DNA from: Akkermansia sp.
GTDB lineage: Bacteria > Verrucomicrobiota > Verrucomicrobiia > Verrucomicrobiales > Akkermansiaceae
Direction of reading: 5' to 3'
Length of the DNA stretch: 51,575 bases
Assembly (NCBI GenBank): GCA_024405415.1
Contig: JAKSOV010000005.1
Coordinates: 1-51,575 of the forward strand
Numbering within the stretch: position 1 is the first letter of the stretch; each line of letters starts with the position of its first letter. The notes beneath the pieces are model-generated. The model did no database searches. It was not told the origin of the DNA and saw only the letters and a program-made list of their open reading frames with translations. The position numbers were made by a program, and so were the translations under genes. Positions 36,020-43,267 of this stretch are shown here, piece by piece.

Positions 36020-36053
36020 AAAAAAATGCGCACGGCAGATTGCTGCCGTGCGC
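36020..36053 (-). terminator. galM terminator
   Basis: An 11-bp perfect stem, GCGCACGGCAG (36028-36038) with CTGCCGTGCGC (36043-36053), has a 4-nt loop. On the minus strand it is followed by seven Ts. It insulates the phage-like cassette from galM. Confidence 0.93.
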
Positions 36054-36077
36054 CTTCCTTTCAATCAGAACCGTTGG

Positions 36078-37001
36078 TCAGTCCATCTCCCACACGATGG
36101 TGCGCGCGTAGCGCTCGCCGGGGCGCAGCACGATGCTCGGGAAATGGGGGCGGTGGGGGCTGTCGGGGTAATTCTGCGCCTCCAGCGCCACGCCGCCGCG
36201 CTTGAGCGGCAGATAGTCGCCCGTGTAGACCTGAATGCCGGGGGCATCCGTCAGCACGCGCAGGGTGCGGATGCCGTTGGTCAGCAGAGCGGCGAGCTTC
36301 ACACCGCCGTGCGCGGGCAACACATAGTTATCATCGTAGCCGCCCGAGATAGCATCCTCCGCGTTGCGCTGCCCCAGCAAAGCGGGCGTGCGCAGGTCGT
36401 AAAGAGAGCCGTCCACCGGCTCGATGCGGCCCGTGGGGATATTGGCCACCATCGGCGTGTAGGCCGAGGCCGGCACCTGCAACAGGTGGCGGTCAATCGT
36501 CCCCTGCCCGCTGAGGTTCCAGTAAGCGTGGTTCGTAAGGTTGAGCAGCGTGGGAGCATCCGTCTCCGCGCGCAGTTCCAGCTTCAGCGAGCGCCCCTCC
36601 ACGCTGTACACGGCATGCACCGTGACCGTGCCGGGGTAGTTTTCCTCCCCGTCAGGGGAAACGTAGGAAAGCTCCGCACGCGTATCGCTCACGCTCTCCA
36701 CCGTCCACAGCTTGTCTGAGAAGCCCGACAAGCCTCCGTGCAGGTGGTTCGGCCCGTTGTTGACAGCCAGCTCGTAGCTCAGGCCGTCCAGCTCAAAGCA
36801 CCCGCCCGCGATGCGGTTGGCCACGCGGCCGCAGATACTGCCGCAGTAGCAGGTATCAGCGCGCAGCTCCTCCTCCGTCTTGGGGCCGTACAGGCAGTCC
36901 GTGCCCTGATAGGAGAAACTCACCAGACGCGCGCCGAAATTGGTGAGGCGCACCGACATATCCGGTGTCGAAAGCGTCAAAAATTGCATTTGCTGTTTCA
37001 T
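36078..37001 (-). CDS. galM: Aldose 1-epimerase (galactose mutarotase)
   Basis: This enzyme interconverts alpha and beta anomers of galactose and glucose at the entry to the Leloir pathway. It has 307 residues. Substrate-binding motifs are GRVANRI and NNGPNHLHGG. The catalytic acid is the histidine of LLNLTNHAYWNLSG, and the base is the glutamate of VALEAQNYPDSPH. The start at 37001 is chosen because similarity starts at MQFLTLSTPD; the frame extends 14 codons further without support. It follows the lipoprotein gene by 11 bp. Together with the secreted GH2 enzyme it fits use of galactose-containing glycans. Confidence 0.95.
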   Translation of the reverse strand: MKQQMQFLTLSTPDMSVRLTNFGARLVSFSYQGTDCLYGPKTEEELRADTCYCGSICGRVANRIAGGCFELDGLSYELAVNNGPNHLHGGLSGFSDKLWTVESVSDTRAELSYVSPDGEENYPGTVTVHAVYSVEGRSLKLELRAETDAPTLLNLTNHAYWNLSGQGTIDRHLLQVPASAYTPMVANIPTGRIEPVDGSLYDLRTPALLGQRNAEDAISGGYDDNYVLPAHGGVKLAALLTNGIRTLRVLTDAPGIQVYTGDYLPLKRGGVALEAQNYPDSPHRPHFPSIVLRPGERYARTIVWEMD

Positions 37002-37012
37002 ATAAAACTTCG

Positions 37013-37474
37013 TTATTGTGCGAGCTTGCCTCGGCTTTCCCATTCCGTCACCTTATCCTGCTCGAAGGTCACGGTGGCGGCCTCCTCGGGCACATACATC
37101 ACACTCATGCCACCGTAGGGCTCATACCAGCCGTGGCGGCACCACGGGTCGCCATACCACCCGCCGCCCACGCTGTGTACAGGCACAGCGCGCTCGCGGG
37201 TATACACCCAGCGCTCAAAAGACTTACCGGCCTTCTCTCCCTTCAGGGGTGCAGAGCCGGGATTGCCCCATGCCAGAAACACGGCCTCCTTGCTCATCCC
37301 CTTGCAGATGCGCCCCTGTTGCACCATGAGCTGCTGCTCCGGGGAAAGAGAGCGGAATATCACGGGATTTTCCTCAATGCGGGAAGCGGGGGACGAAGAT
37401 TGGCATGCCGCCCCCAGCAGAGCGACGCATACCGCCGCACAAGCCCGCTGACACCATTTTCCCAAAGCCTTCAT
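37013..37474 (-). CDS. Lipoprotein with BamE/SmpA-like motif
   Basis: This is a 153-residue predicted lipoprotein. The N-terminal signal ends in a lipobox (ALLGAAC, about residues 18-24), so the cysteine would be acylated and the protein anchored in the inner or outer membrane. The soluble part has GMSKEAVFLAWGNPGSAP followed by ERWVYTRE. This is the GMtxxeVxxxxGxP...W.Y pattern of small BamE/SmpA-like lipoproteins. The C-terminal half is Gly/Tyr/Trp-rich (GGGWYGDPWCRHGWYEPYGG), which is unusual for BamE. It is co-directional with galM. Its divergent promoter overlaps that of the secreted protein gene. Confidence 0.78.
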   Translation of the reverse strand: MKALGKWCQRACAAVCVALLGAACQSSSPASRIEENPVIFRSLSPEQQLMVQQGRICKGMSKEAVFLAWGNPGSAPLKGEKAGKSFERWVYTRERAVPVHSVGGGWYGDPWCRHGWYEPYGGMSVMYVPEEAATVTFEQDKVTEWESRGKLAQ

Positions 37475-37483
37475 AGCGGCATG

Positions 37484-37512
37484 ACAATAGCACTCAATTT
37501 CAGACTTGCCAA
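37484..37512 (-). promoter_or_regulatory. Promoter of the lipoprotein-galM unit
   Basis: On the minus strand TTGGCA (37512-37507), a 17-bp spacer and TATTGT (37489-37484) end 9 bp before the ATG at 37474. Its -35 overlaps the -35 of the divergent promoter. Confidence 0.65.
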
Positions 37513-37534
37513 GAAAAAAAAACGGTGCTACATT
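37506..37534 (+). promoter_or_regulatory. Promoter of the secreted protein gene
   Basis: TTGCCA (37506-37511), a 17-bp spacer rich in A, and TACATT (37529-37534) end 12 bp before the ATG at 37547. Confidence 0.65.
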
Positions 37535-37546
37535 AACCGCACAGGT

Positions 37547-38317
37547 ATGAAAAATTCTTCCATTCTTTTCGCTCTGCTCGCCGCTCCCGCCGTTCTTTGC
37601 AGCACGGTGCAGGCCGCCGCTCCCGAAGCTCCCGAAGCCCTCAAGGGCATGCTCCCCTGCAACGGCACACTCGCACAGGGCGCCGTCGTGCGCGTCGTGC
37701 GTACGGAGGAGTTTGCGAAGCTGCATCAGGCAGCTCTCGAGCGCTTCAGCAAGCTGCCCGAGGAGACGCGCAAGGCTATTGCCGAGCACTCCGACGCTGC
37801 GACCGTCATGGACTACAATGCGGAAATCTGGCCCGACAAGGCTGAGTATGATCAGTACGTTGCCGCGTGGAAGCAGTCCCAGATTCAGCCTGTCACGGAG
37901 GTAGCCCTCGGTCTCGCCCCCGCCGGTGAAAACACCTTCCGCGTGCTCTCCGCCACCCGCATGGCCGGGGACAACACCATGCCCATCACCATGGGTTCCC
38001 TGACCTACGACGGCAAGAAGAACGTCTGGGTGTCCAACAACGGTGAGCTGAAGGCCGAGGCCTTCTCCGCCGGCGAGAACTTCGACTTCGGTGCCCAGAC
38101 CGGCACGCAGTGGGAAATGACGAAAGAGGACTCCCTCTCCAAGCTCCATGAGCTCGTCCGCATCACTAAGACCACGGACGGCAAGATGGTGTACGTGCTC
38201 TACAACCTGACGGAGCAGTCCGCCATCACGGGTTCCGTCATCGCCAACCACGGCTACATGCTGGCCTTCCCCATCACCTCGGCCAGCGCCGCCGCTGCCA
38301 AGCCCGGCCAGAAGTAA
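37547..38317 (+). CDS. Secreted hypothetical protein, 256 aa
   Basis: I do not recognise the family. A clear Sec signal peptide covers about residues 1-24 (hydrophobic core ILFALLAAPAVLC, cleavage probably after VQA). The mature protein is a soluble domain of about 230 residues with no obvious catalytic motif. It has the features of a periplasmic or surface protein, with repeated beta-like stretches (MGSLTYDGKKNVWVSNNGEL, KMVYVLYNLTEQSAITGSV) and an Ala-rich C-terminus. It is transcribed alone and ends at a strong hairpin just before rsmD. Confidence 0.75.
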   Translation: MKNSSILFALLAAPAVLCSTVQAAAPEAPEALKGMLPCNGTLAQGAVVRVVRTEEFAKLHQAALERFSKLPEETRKAIAEHSDAATVMDYNAEIWPDKAEYDQYVAAWKQSQIQPVTEVALGLAPAGENTFRVLSATRMAGDNTMPITMGSLTYDGKKNVWVSNNGELKAEAFSAGENFDFGAQTGTQWEMTKEDSLSKLHELVRITKTTDGKMVYVLYNLTEQSAITGSVIANHGYMLAFPITSASAAAAKPGQK

Positions 38318-38333
38318 AAAAGCAACTTTTCTC

Positions 38334-38367
38334 GGCGGGAGTTTGCTGCGCAGACTCCCGCCTTTTT
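38334..38367 (+). terminator. Terminator between the secreted protein gene and rsmD
   Basis: GGCGGGAGT (38334-38342) pairs with ACTCCCGCC (38354-38362) around an 11-nt loop, then five Ts. The rsmD start lies only 9 bp beyond, so any rsmD promoter must overlap this hairpin. Confidence 0.9.
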
Positions 38368-38375
38368 GTTACACC

Positions 38376-38942
38376 ATGAGAATCATCGCCGGAGCAGCCA
38401 AAGGACTCCCCATCCGCGTGCCCGAGGGAGAAGTGCGCCCCACGCAAGACCGCGTGCGCGAAGCCCTCTTCAACATTCTCGGCCCCCTGATTGAGGGAGC
38501 GCGCGTGCTCGACCTCTACTGCGGCTCCGGCTCCGTGGGTATTGAGGCCCTCAGCCGCGGTGCCGCCTCCGTCCGCATGGTGGACGCCGCCCGCCCCTCC
38601 TGCGCCATGGCCAAGAGCAACCTCGAGCGCTCGCGCCTGCGCGGCGGCTCCGTGGTGCAGAGCGACTGCCTCCAATTCGTCAAGCGCGATGCCGGTCGCT
38701 ACGACATCATCTTTGCCGACCCGCCCTACTGCAAGGCCATCGGCGACCGCGACATGATTGCCGAGCTCATGACCGACCGCCTTGCCGAGCTGCTGACGGA
38801 GGACGGCTGGTTTATCGCCGAGGCGCAGGAAGGCTACGGCGTCGGCGACTCCCGCACCCGTGAGTTCCCCGGGTGGAAACTCGTCGATACCCGCCACTAC
38901 GGCAAAAACGTCATCCTCTTCTACCAGGCAGACCGCGCATGA
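38376..38942 (+). CDS. rsmD: 16S rRNA (guanine-966-N2)-methyltransferase RsmD
   Basis: RsmD methylates G966 of 16S rRNA in the small subunit. It has 188 residues. The N-terminal RIIAGAAKGLPIRVPEGEVRPTQDRVREALFNIL is characteristic (given here only as a motif region, residues 2-35). The SAM motif is DLYCGSGSVGIEALSRGA, and the N6/N2-methyltransferase catalytic motif is IIFADPPYCKAI (DPPY). The start at 38376 is supported by this N-terminus. The stop overlaps the waaA start (ATGA). Confidence 0.94.
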   Translation: MRIIAGAAKGLPIRVPEGEVRPTQDRVREALFNILGPLIEGARVLDLYCGSGSVGIEALSRGAASVRMVDAARPSCAMAKSNLERSRLRGGSVVQSDCLQFVKRDAGRYDIIFADPPYCKAIGDRDMIAELMTDRLAELLTEDGWFIAEAQEGYGVGDSRTREFPGWKLVDTRHYGKNVILFYQADRA

Positions 38943-40213
38943 AACGCTTCCTTTTCCTCGCCCTCTACAACCTCTTCCTGCCCATCTTCCTGCTGGTGTC
39001 CATCCCGGGCTACCTCATCAAGATGAAGAAACGCGGCGGCTTCGGCACGGGCCTGCTCGAGCGCTTCGGCATCTATAAGCGCCCCGCAGGCGAGGAGCCC
39101 AAGGGCGGGCTCTATGTGCACGCCGTCAGCGTGGGCGAGGTCTTTATCGCGCTCAAATTCATCCGCGAGTGGAGCAAGACGCACAACGAGCCGGTCGTGC
39201 TCGCCACCTCCACCGCCACGGGGCACCAAGTGGCGCGCGACGCCAAGCTGCCCAACGTGCGCCCGCTCTATTCCCCGCTGGATGTACCGGGGCTCTCGGG
39301 GCGCTGTCTCTCCCGCTTCCGCCCCCGCGCCGTGGTGCTCATCGAGGCCGAGCTGTGGCCCAACTTCGCCGAGTGCTGCAAGCGCCGCGGCATCCCCATG
39401 CTCATGCTCAACGCCCGCCTCTCCCCCCGCAGCGAGGGTCGCTACCGCAAGGTGCGCGGCATCACCTCCCTGCTCTTCTCCCGCCTGAGCGCGCTGGGCG
39501 CGCAGAATGACCGCGACAAGGGTCGCTTTGCGAGCATCGGCGTGCAGGAGAACATCATCACCGTCACGGGCAGCATCAAGTTCGACGTGCTGGGTGACGC
39601 CCCGCAAAGTGAGAACGCCGCCTTCCGCGCCATCGTCGACCGCCTGCGCGGCGACAAGCCCGTCGTCATGGCCGCCTCCACCCACGCGGGGGAGGAAGCC
39701 CTCATCGCCGGGGCCATCCGCGAGGCGGGCGCCTGCCCCTTCATCATCCCGCGCCATGCGGAGCGCCGCAGGGATGTCTGCACCGACCTCACCGCCGCGG
39801 GCTTCACCCCCATCCTGCGCACGGCGGGCGAGTTACCCTCGCCCCTGCCCGAGAACGCCTGCTATGTGGCCGACACCACGGGCGAGATGCGTGAGTGGAC
39901 GCAGCTCATGGATGCCGTCGTCATCGGCAAGAGTTTCCTCGCCAAGGGCGGGCAGAACCCCGTGGAGGCCATTGCCATGCACATCCCCGTCATCACGGGG
40001 CCGGACATGACGAACTTCGCCGACCTCGTCTCCCTGCTGCAACAGGCGGGCGGCATCCGCAGCTGCGAGGCCGCCGAACTGGCCGCCGCCCTCCGCTCCG
40101 TGCTGGAGGACAAGGCCGCCACCGCCCGCCAATGCGAGGCCGCCTTCAACACCCTGCATACCCACAGCGGCGCCACCCGCCGCAGCGTAGAGCTGGTCGA
40201 AACGCTGTACTGA
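38939..40213 (+). CDS. waaA: 3-deoxy-D-manno-octulosonic acid transferase (Kdo transferase)
   Basis: WaaA (KdtA) transfers Kdo from CMP-Kdo to lipid IVA at the inner-membrane face, the first step of LPS core building. It has 424 residues. An N-terminal hydrophobic anchor (FLFLALYNLFLPIFLLVSIPGY) is followed by the KKRGGFGTGLLERFG motif, where the glycine-rich region and acidic base are expected. Later come YVHAVSVGEVFIAL, VVLIEAELWPNF, GAQNDRDKGRF and GGQNPVEAIAMHIPVITGP, all WaaA signatures. It overlaps rsmD by 4 bp. With lpxK it shows a Kdo-lipid A pathway. Confidence 0.96.
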   Translation: MKRFLFLALYNLFLPIFLLVSIPGYLIKMKKRGGFGTGLLERFGIYKRPAGEEPKGGLYVHAVSVGEVFIALKFIREWSKTHNEPVVLATSTATGHQVARDAKLPNVRPLYSPLDVPGLSGRCLSRFRPRAVVLIEAELWPNFAECCKRRGIPMLMLNARLSPRSEGRYRKVRGITSLLFSRLSALGAQNDRDKGRFASIGVQENIITVTGSIKFDVLGDAPQSENAAFRAIVDRLRGDKPVVMAASTHAGEEALIAGAIREAGACPFIIPRHAERRRDVCTDLTAAGFTPILRTAGELPSPLPENACYVADTTGEMREWTQLMDAVVIGKSFLAKGGQNPVEAIAMHIPVITGPDMTNFADLVSLLQQAGGIRSCEAAELAAALRSVLEDKAATARQCEAAFNTLHTHSGATRRSVELVETLY

Positions 40214-40218
40214 AGGGG

Positions 40219-41202
40219 CTATCTCCAAAATTGCCCCGCATCCCTTCGCCTTACAGAGCATAGGTTCAGGTAGCGGGTGCGGAGCAGGTCTGCGCTTCGG
40301 TGCCCCATCTCAAGCTGCAACAGGGGCAAATTTTTGAAATGGTAGGCATGATATGTGGCAAACGTATGCCTTAACCTATCCGGCACCCAGGTTCTGAAGC
40401 CCGCCGCGCGGCGCAGCGCTCGCCAGCGCTTCTCCCAATCATCGGGTATCACTCGCTCGTTTAGAGGTATTCTGTCCGCTTTTCTCAACGGCACTCGCCG
40501 ACCACCCCCTGTTTTGCTATTTTGCGGACGGATAAACACACATTTTTCAGAGCGGGAAATGTCTTTTTTATCCAATCGGCTCACCTCGGTCGGGCGAATA
40601 CCGCAATACATCATCAAAGCCAGAGAAAAGCGCATCTCGCGATGCTGCGGCATTTCGGCTGCCTGCTCCAAGCGCCGCACTTCATTTATCGTCAAAGGCT
40701 TAATCTCCTTTTCGTATACCTTCGGCACTTCAATTCGGCTCACGGGATTTGCATCGCACCACTCCCGGCGTACGCCGTAACTAAATATGCTGTGCAAAAT
40801 CACACGGCCCTTGGCAAAGGTGCTTTTGCCCGTATTGCAGCTTTCCTCCAACAAACGGCGGCACTCGCACGTTGTCATGGAACGCAGCGGTCTATCCGCC
40901 ACCCAGCCCACCTTGAGCATCCGCCGCACATAATAACGCAAATCGCGCAATGTTGTCGCGCGCAAATCAGAGCGAGCCTCAATGCTGGCATGCGCAGCCT
41001 CCGCAAAGCTAACCGTATGTTCAGCTTGCTCCACAGCCTTAAGCCCGGCATGCCATACACGGCGCAAATAAAGGAGCGTCTCTCGTGGGTCTACTTGCTC
41101 CCCCGGTAGATTTTCCCATACGTCTCTGACCAAGCGAGCAGCATCATCTATTGATAAGCCACAAGGGGCCAGCAAATGTTCAGCAACACATTTCGTATTC
41201 AT
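40219..41202 (-). CDS. Tyrosine recombinase (phage-integrase family)
   Basis: This 327-residue protein has a core-binding SAM-like domain (about residues 60-150) and a C-terminal catalytic domain. Catalytic residues visible are R in MMYCGIRPTEVSRL, K in RPQNSKTGGGRR, R and H in PDRLRHTFATYH, H in EMGHRSADLL, and the nucleophile Y in RTRYLNLC. The usual first histidine of HxLRH is D here, a variant known in some integrases. The start is taken as ATG 41202, two bases from one arm of a 14-bp inverted repeat. It converges on waaA and is divergent from the EptA-like gene. No att duplication was recognised. Confidence 0.88.
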   Translation of the reverse strand: MNTKCVAEHLLAPCGLSIDDAARLVRDVWENLPGEQVDPRETLLYLRRVWHAGLKAVEQAEHTVSFAEAAHASIEARSDLRATTLRDLRYYVRRMLKVGWVADRPLRSMTTCECRRLLEESCNTGKSTFAKGRVILHSIFSYGVRREWCDANPVSRIEVPKVYEKEIKPLTINEVRRLEQAAEMPQHREMRFSLALMMYCGIRPTEVSRLDKKDISRSEKCVFIRPQNSKTGGGRRVPLRKADRIPLNERVIPDDWEKRWRALRRAAGFRTWVPDRLRHTFATYHAYHFKNLPLLQLEMGHRSADLLRTRYLNLCSVRRRDAGQFWR

Positions 41203-41204
41203 CT

Positions 41205-41218
41205 TTCTGAATGATGAA
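41205..41218 (+). repeat. Left arm of a 14-bp inverted repeat
   Basis: TTCTGAATGATGAA is the exact reverse complement of 41335-41348. It begins 3 bp upstream of the recombinase start codon. Confidence 0.95.
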
Positions 41219-41334
41219 GTCAAGGATAAACAATACATAACAAGCTTGACGGAGTTCTGAAGCCATATATTTCATCAGCTATTTGTGCCTTTTAGTAGAA
41301 CATAATTGAATCCATTTACCAATTATACCATCCA

Positions 41335-41348
41335 TTCATCATTCAGAA
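41335..41348 (-). repeat. Right arm of a 14-bp inverted repeat
   Basis: TTCATCATTCAGAA on the plus strand is the exact reverse complement of 41205-41218. It lies 37 bp upstream of the EptA-like start. Confidence 0.95.
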
Positions 41349-41385
41349 TACTTATAGTGCGGTAGGAATTCCAGCATATCATCCG

Positions 41386-43263
41386 ATGATCCGCATATAT
41401 ACTGCTTTCAAAAACCTTCTCAAGATCCGTACAAGCAACACGGAGATAATTACGTATAGTATTCTCTATTTCTTTTTGGTCTACCCCTGTCTCAAGTATG
41501 TTAAGGATAATTATGCTAATGAGATGATGGCGAGCCATATTGTTTTTTGTTTTCTTCTGATAGTTGTTTTAACAATATTTCATCCTCTTCTTTACCGCTA
41601 TTGCCAACGGCACGCACAACGCGGACTCAGCCCAATTCTGCCATTAGCGTGTCTGTGTGCATTTGCGACATCACCTTCACATCTTCATGTGTGGACGAAC
41701 GGGATGATAAGTATCGTCTACATCACCGGATTCATTGCCGTTACCTACTCACTGCTTAGAAAATGGAGTTTCATACTCTGGTTTCTATGGTTGCTATTGC
41801 CTCTTGCAGAAAGTTTGGCTTCAATGCGATACCAGATATCCATTGACCCGCATTTGGTAGCGGAGATTATCGGAGCCTCTCCTCAGGATGTAGAGAAGTT
41901 CCTTACAGCCCCCAACATAGTACTTTTGATTGCTTGGCCCATAGTCACACTACTTTGCAGTATCCTCATGGCTCAAATCGTCAGAAAGTATACACAGCAA
42001 AAGCTTTTTATCTCAGGGTTCATAATCATTATTCTATCGTGGGCTGTATCAGCAACGACACAGAAAACACTGTGGGCACCGACTTCCCCGCTCGCTCCGG
42101 AAAATCGACTCTGGAAGCTCTACATCGCAACGATTCAAGCCCGGAACCTTCAGTCCAGGATTGTACATATAGCCGAAAACCTACCATCCTCAGCGACCCC
42201 TGCCCCCGTCATTCCCAAAGACAAACAGGTATCCGGCAGTTTTTGCATCCTTCACATAGGAGAAAGTGTACGCAGTGATCATCTCTCTCTGTTCGGATAT
42301 TCCAAACAAACAACACCCAATCTCGATAAAAGGACGAATATTATCGCATACCGTGACTGCATATCAGTGGCACCATCCACAGTTCCTAGCTCCTTTGCCA
42401 TTTTAACAAATGCAAAAACAGATATACGCAATCAAAGCATTGATGCCTCTTTGGAGGCCTCCTGCAATGGGATTATGGATGTTTTTCATGCTCTCGGTTA
42501 TCAATGCTATGCATTTCTCAATGCAGAACAACCGAACAATATTTGGGGCGCTTTGTATGAAAAGATTCTACACAAGGCCTTGATTTCAAGTGCGGATAAA
42601 ATCATAACTCTCCCCTTAGGAAACAATTCACATGCTCAAATAGAACAGATTTCCAGACAGGATTATTCTGATTCCCGCGCCAATTATTTTATATTCATTA
42701 ACAATATCGGAAGCCATTTCCCCTTCGCTGACTATAATCAGGAAAGCCCTCCCTTTGTTCCGACATCGACAACAGCACACGCAGAAAACCCAAAGCACAA
42801 TAGGGAAGCAGCAGAGAAAGTGCTCAATGCTTACGACAATACAATTCACTATTTAGATGATTACATCGAAAAATTGCTATCGCAGTTCTTAGGGAAACCT
42901 TATGTCTATCTTTACATCTCTGACCATGGTGATTTTTTTGGAGATGGGGGCATTTGGTTACGTAGCGGAGACAAGCAGGCTTTCTTCAATTCCCCGGTAT
43001 GCCAAGTTCCTTTTATCCTCATCACATCGAAAGAGTTCGAAGAACAATCCCCCCACATTATTCACGCTCTGGAACAGTTAAGACAACACCAAAACATGAG
43101 CATCGGTCAGGAACATATTTTCCACACGCTGCTCGGTCTCTTCGGCATTCAATCGCCGTACTATGAGGAAGAATTGGATCTGACCTCCGACAAAGTTCAG
43201 CCCTACACGGGGCCGCATCCCTCGCGCGGGGGGAAGGCGTCAGACGGCAAAAAGTGGTATTAA
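41386..43263 (+). CDS. EptA-like phosphoethanolamine transferase (sulfatase fold)
   Basis: This 625-residue membrane enzyme has about five N-terminal transmembrane segments and a C-terminal periplasmic sulfatase-fold domain. The catalytic nucleophile region is ILHIGESVRSDHLSLFGYSK (GES with metal ligands nearby), then TTPNLDK, SSFAILTNA and metal-binding VYLYISDHGDFFGDGG. EptA-type enzymes move phosphoethanolamine from phosphatidylethanolamine to lipid A or other glycolipids, releasing diacylglycerol, and often confer polymyxin resistance. The gene is visibly AT-richer, with codon use unlike its neighbours except in the last 20 codons, which suggests horizontal transfer with a joint near the 3' end. 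Other sulfatase-fold transferases (phosphoglycerol, for example) remain possible. Confidence 0.85.
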   Translation: MIRIYTAFKNLLKIRTSNTEIITYSILYFFLVYPCLKYVKDNYANEMMASHIVFCFLLIVVLTIFHPLLYRYCQRHAQRGLSPILPLACLCAFATSPSHLHVWTNGMISIVYITGFIAVTYSLLRKWSFILWFLWLLLPLAESLASMRYQISIDPHLVAEIIGASPQDVEKFLTAPNIVLLIAWPIVTLLCSILMAQIVRKYTQQKLFISGFIIIILSWAVSATTQKTLWAPTSPLAPENRLWKLYIATIQARNLQSRIVHIAENLPSSATPAPVIPKDKQVSGSFCILHIGESVRSDHLSLFGYSKQTTPNLDKRTNIIAYRDCISVAPSTVPSSFAILTNAKTDIRNQSIDASLEASCNGIMDVFHALGYQCYAFLNAEQPNNIWGALYEKILHKALISSADKIITLPLGNNSHAQIEQISRQDYSDSRANYFIFINNIGSHFPFADYNQESPPFVPTSTTAHAENPKHNREAAEKVLNAYDNTIHYLDDYIEKLLSQFLGKPYVYLYISDHGDFFGDGGIWLRSGDKQAFFNSPVCQVPFILITSKEFEEQSPHIIHALEQLRQHQNMSIGQEHIFHTLLGLFGIQSPYYEEELDLTSDKVQPYTGPHPSRGGKASDGKKWY

Positions 43264-43267
43264 TAAG

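Larger units (their letters stand above)
41203..41385. other. AT-rich intergenic region between recombinase and EptA-like gene
   Basis: This 183-bp gap is far more AT-rich than the surroundings. It holds a pair of inverted repeats (41205-41218 and 41335-41348) enclosing 116 bp. It also has a minus-strand TATAAT (41329-41324) just inside the right arm, pointing at the recombinase gene. A TATAGT (41353-41358) lies outside it, close to the EptA-like start. No consensus -35 stands at 17 bp from either. Confidence 0.75.

Noticed and set aside
31012..36111. A very long open frame (about 1700 codons) on the plus strand opposite the giant phage-like gene.
   Set aside because: Its protein is His/Arg/Gln/Leu-rich low-quality sequence, the mirror of high-GC codon use on the other strand. 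The minus-strand product is far more protein-like and is coupled to neighbours. The same applies to long frames opposite sufCBD, lpxK-asnS and GH2.
40214..40290. An attachment site at the recombinase 3' end.
   Set aside because: No tRNA gene and no direct repeat matching the other side of the AT-rich segment could be seen.
27570..41202. Terminase cassette and tyrosine recombinase as one prophage.
   Set aside because: They are separated by more than 4 kb of chromosomal housekeeping genes (galM, rsmD, waaA), differ in composition, and no capsid, tail or lysis genes lie between.
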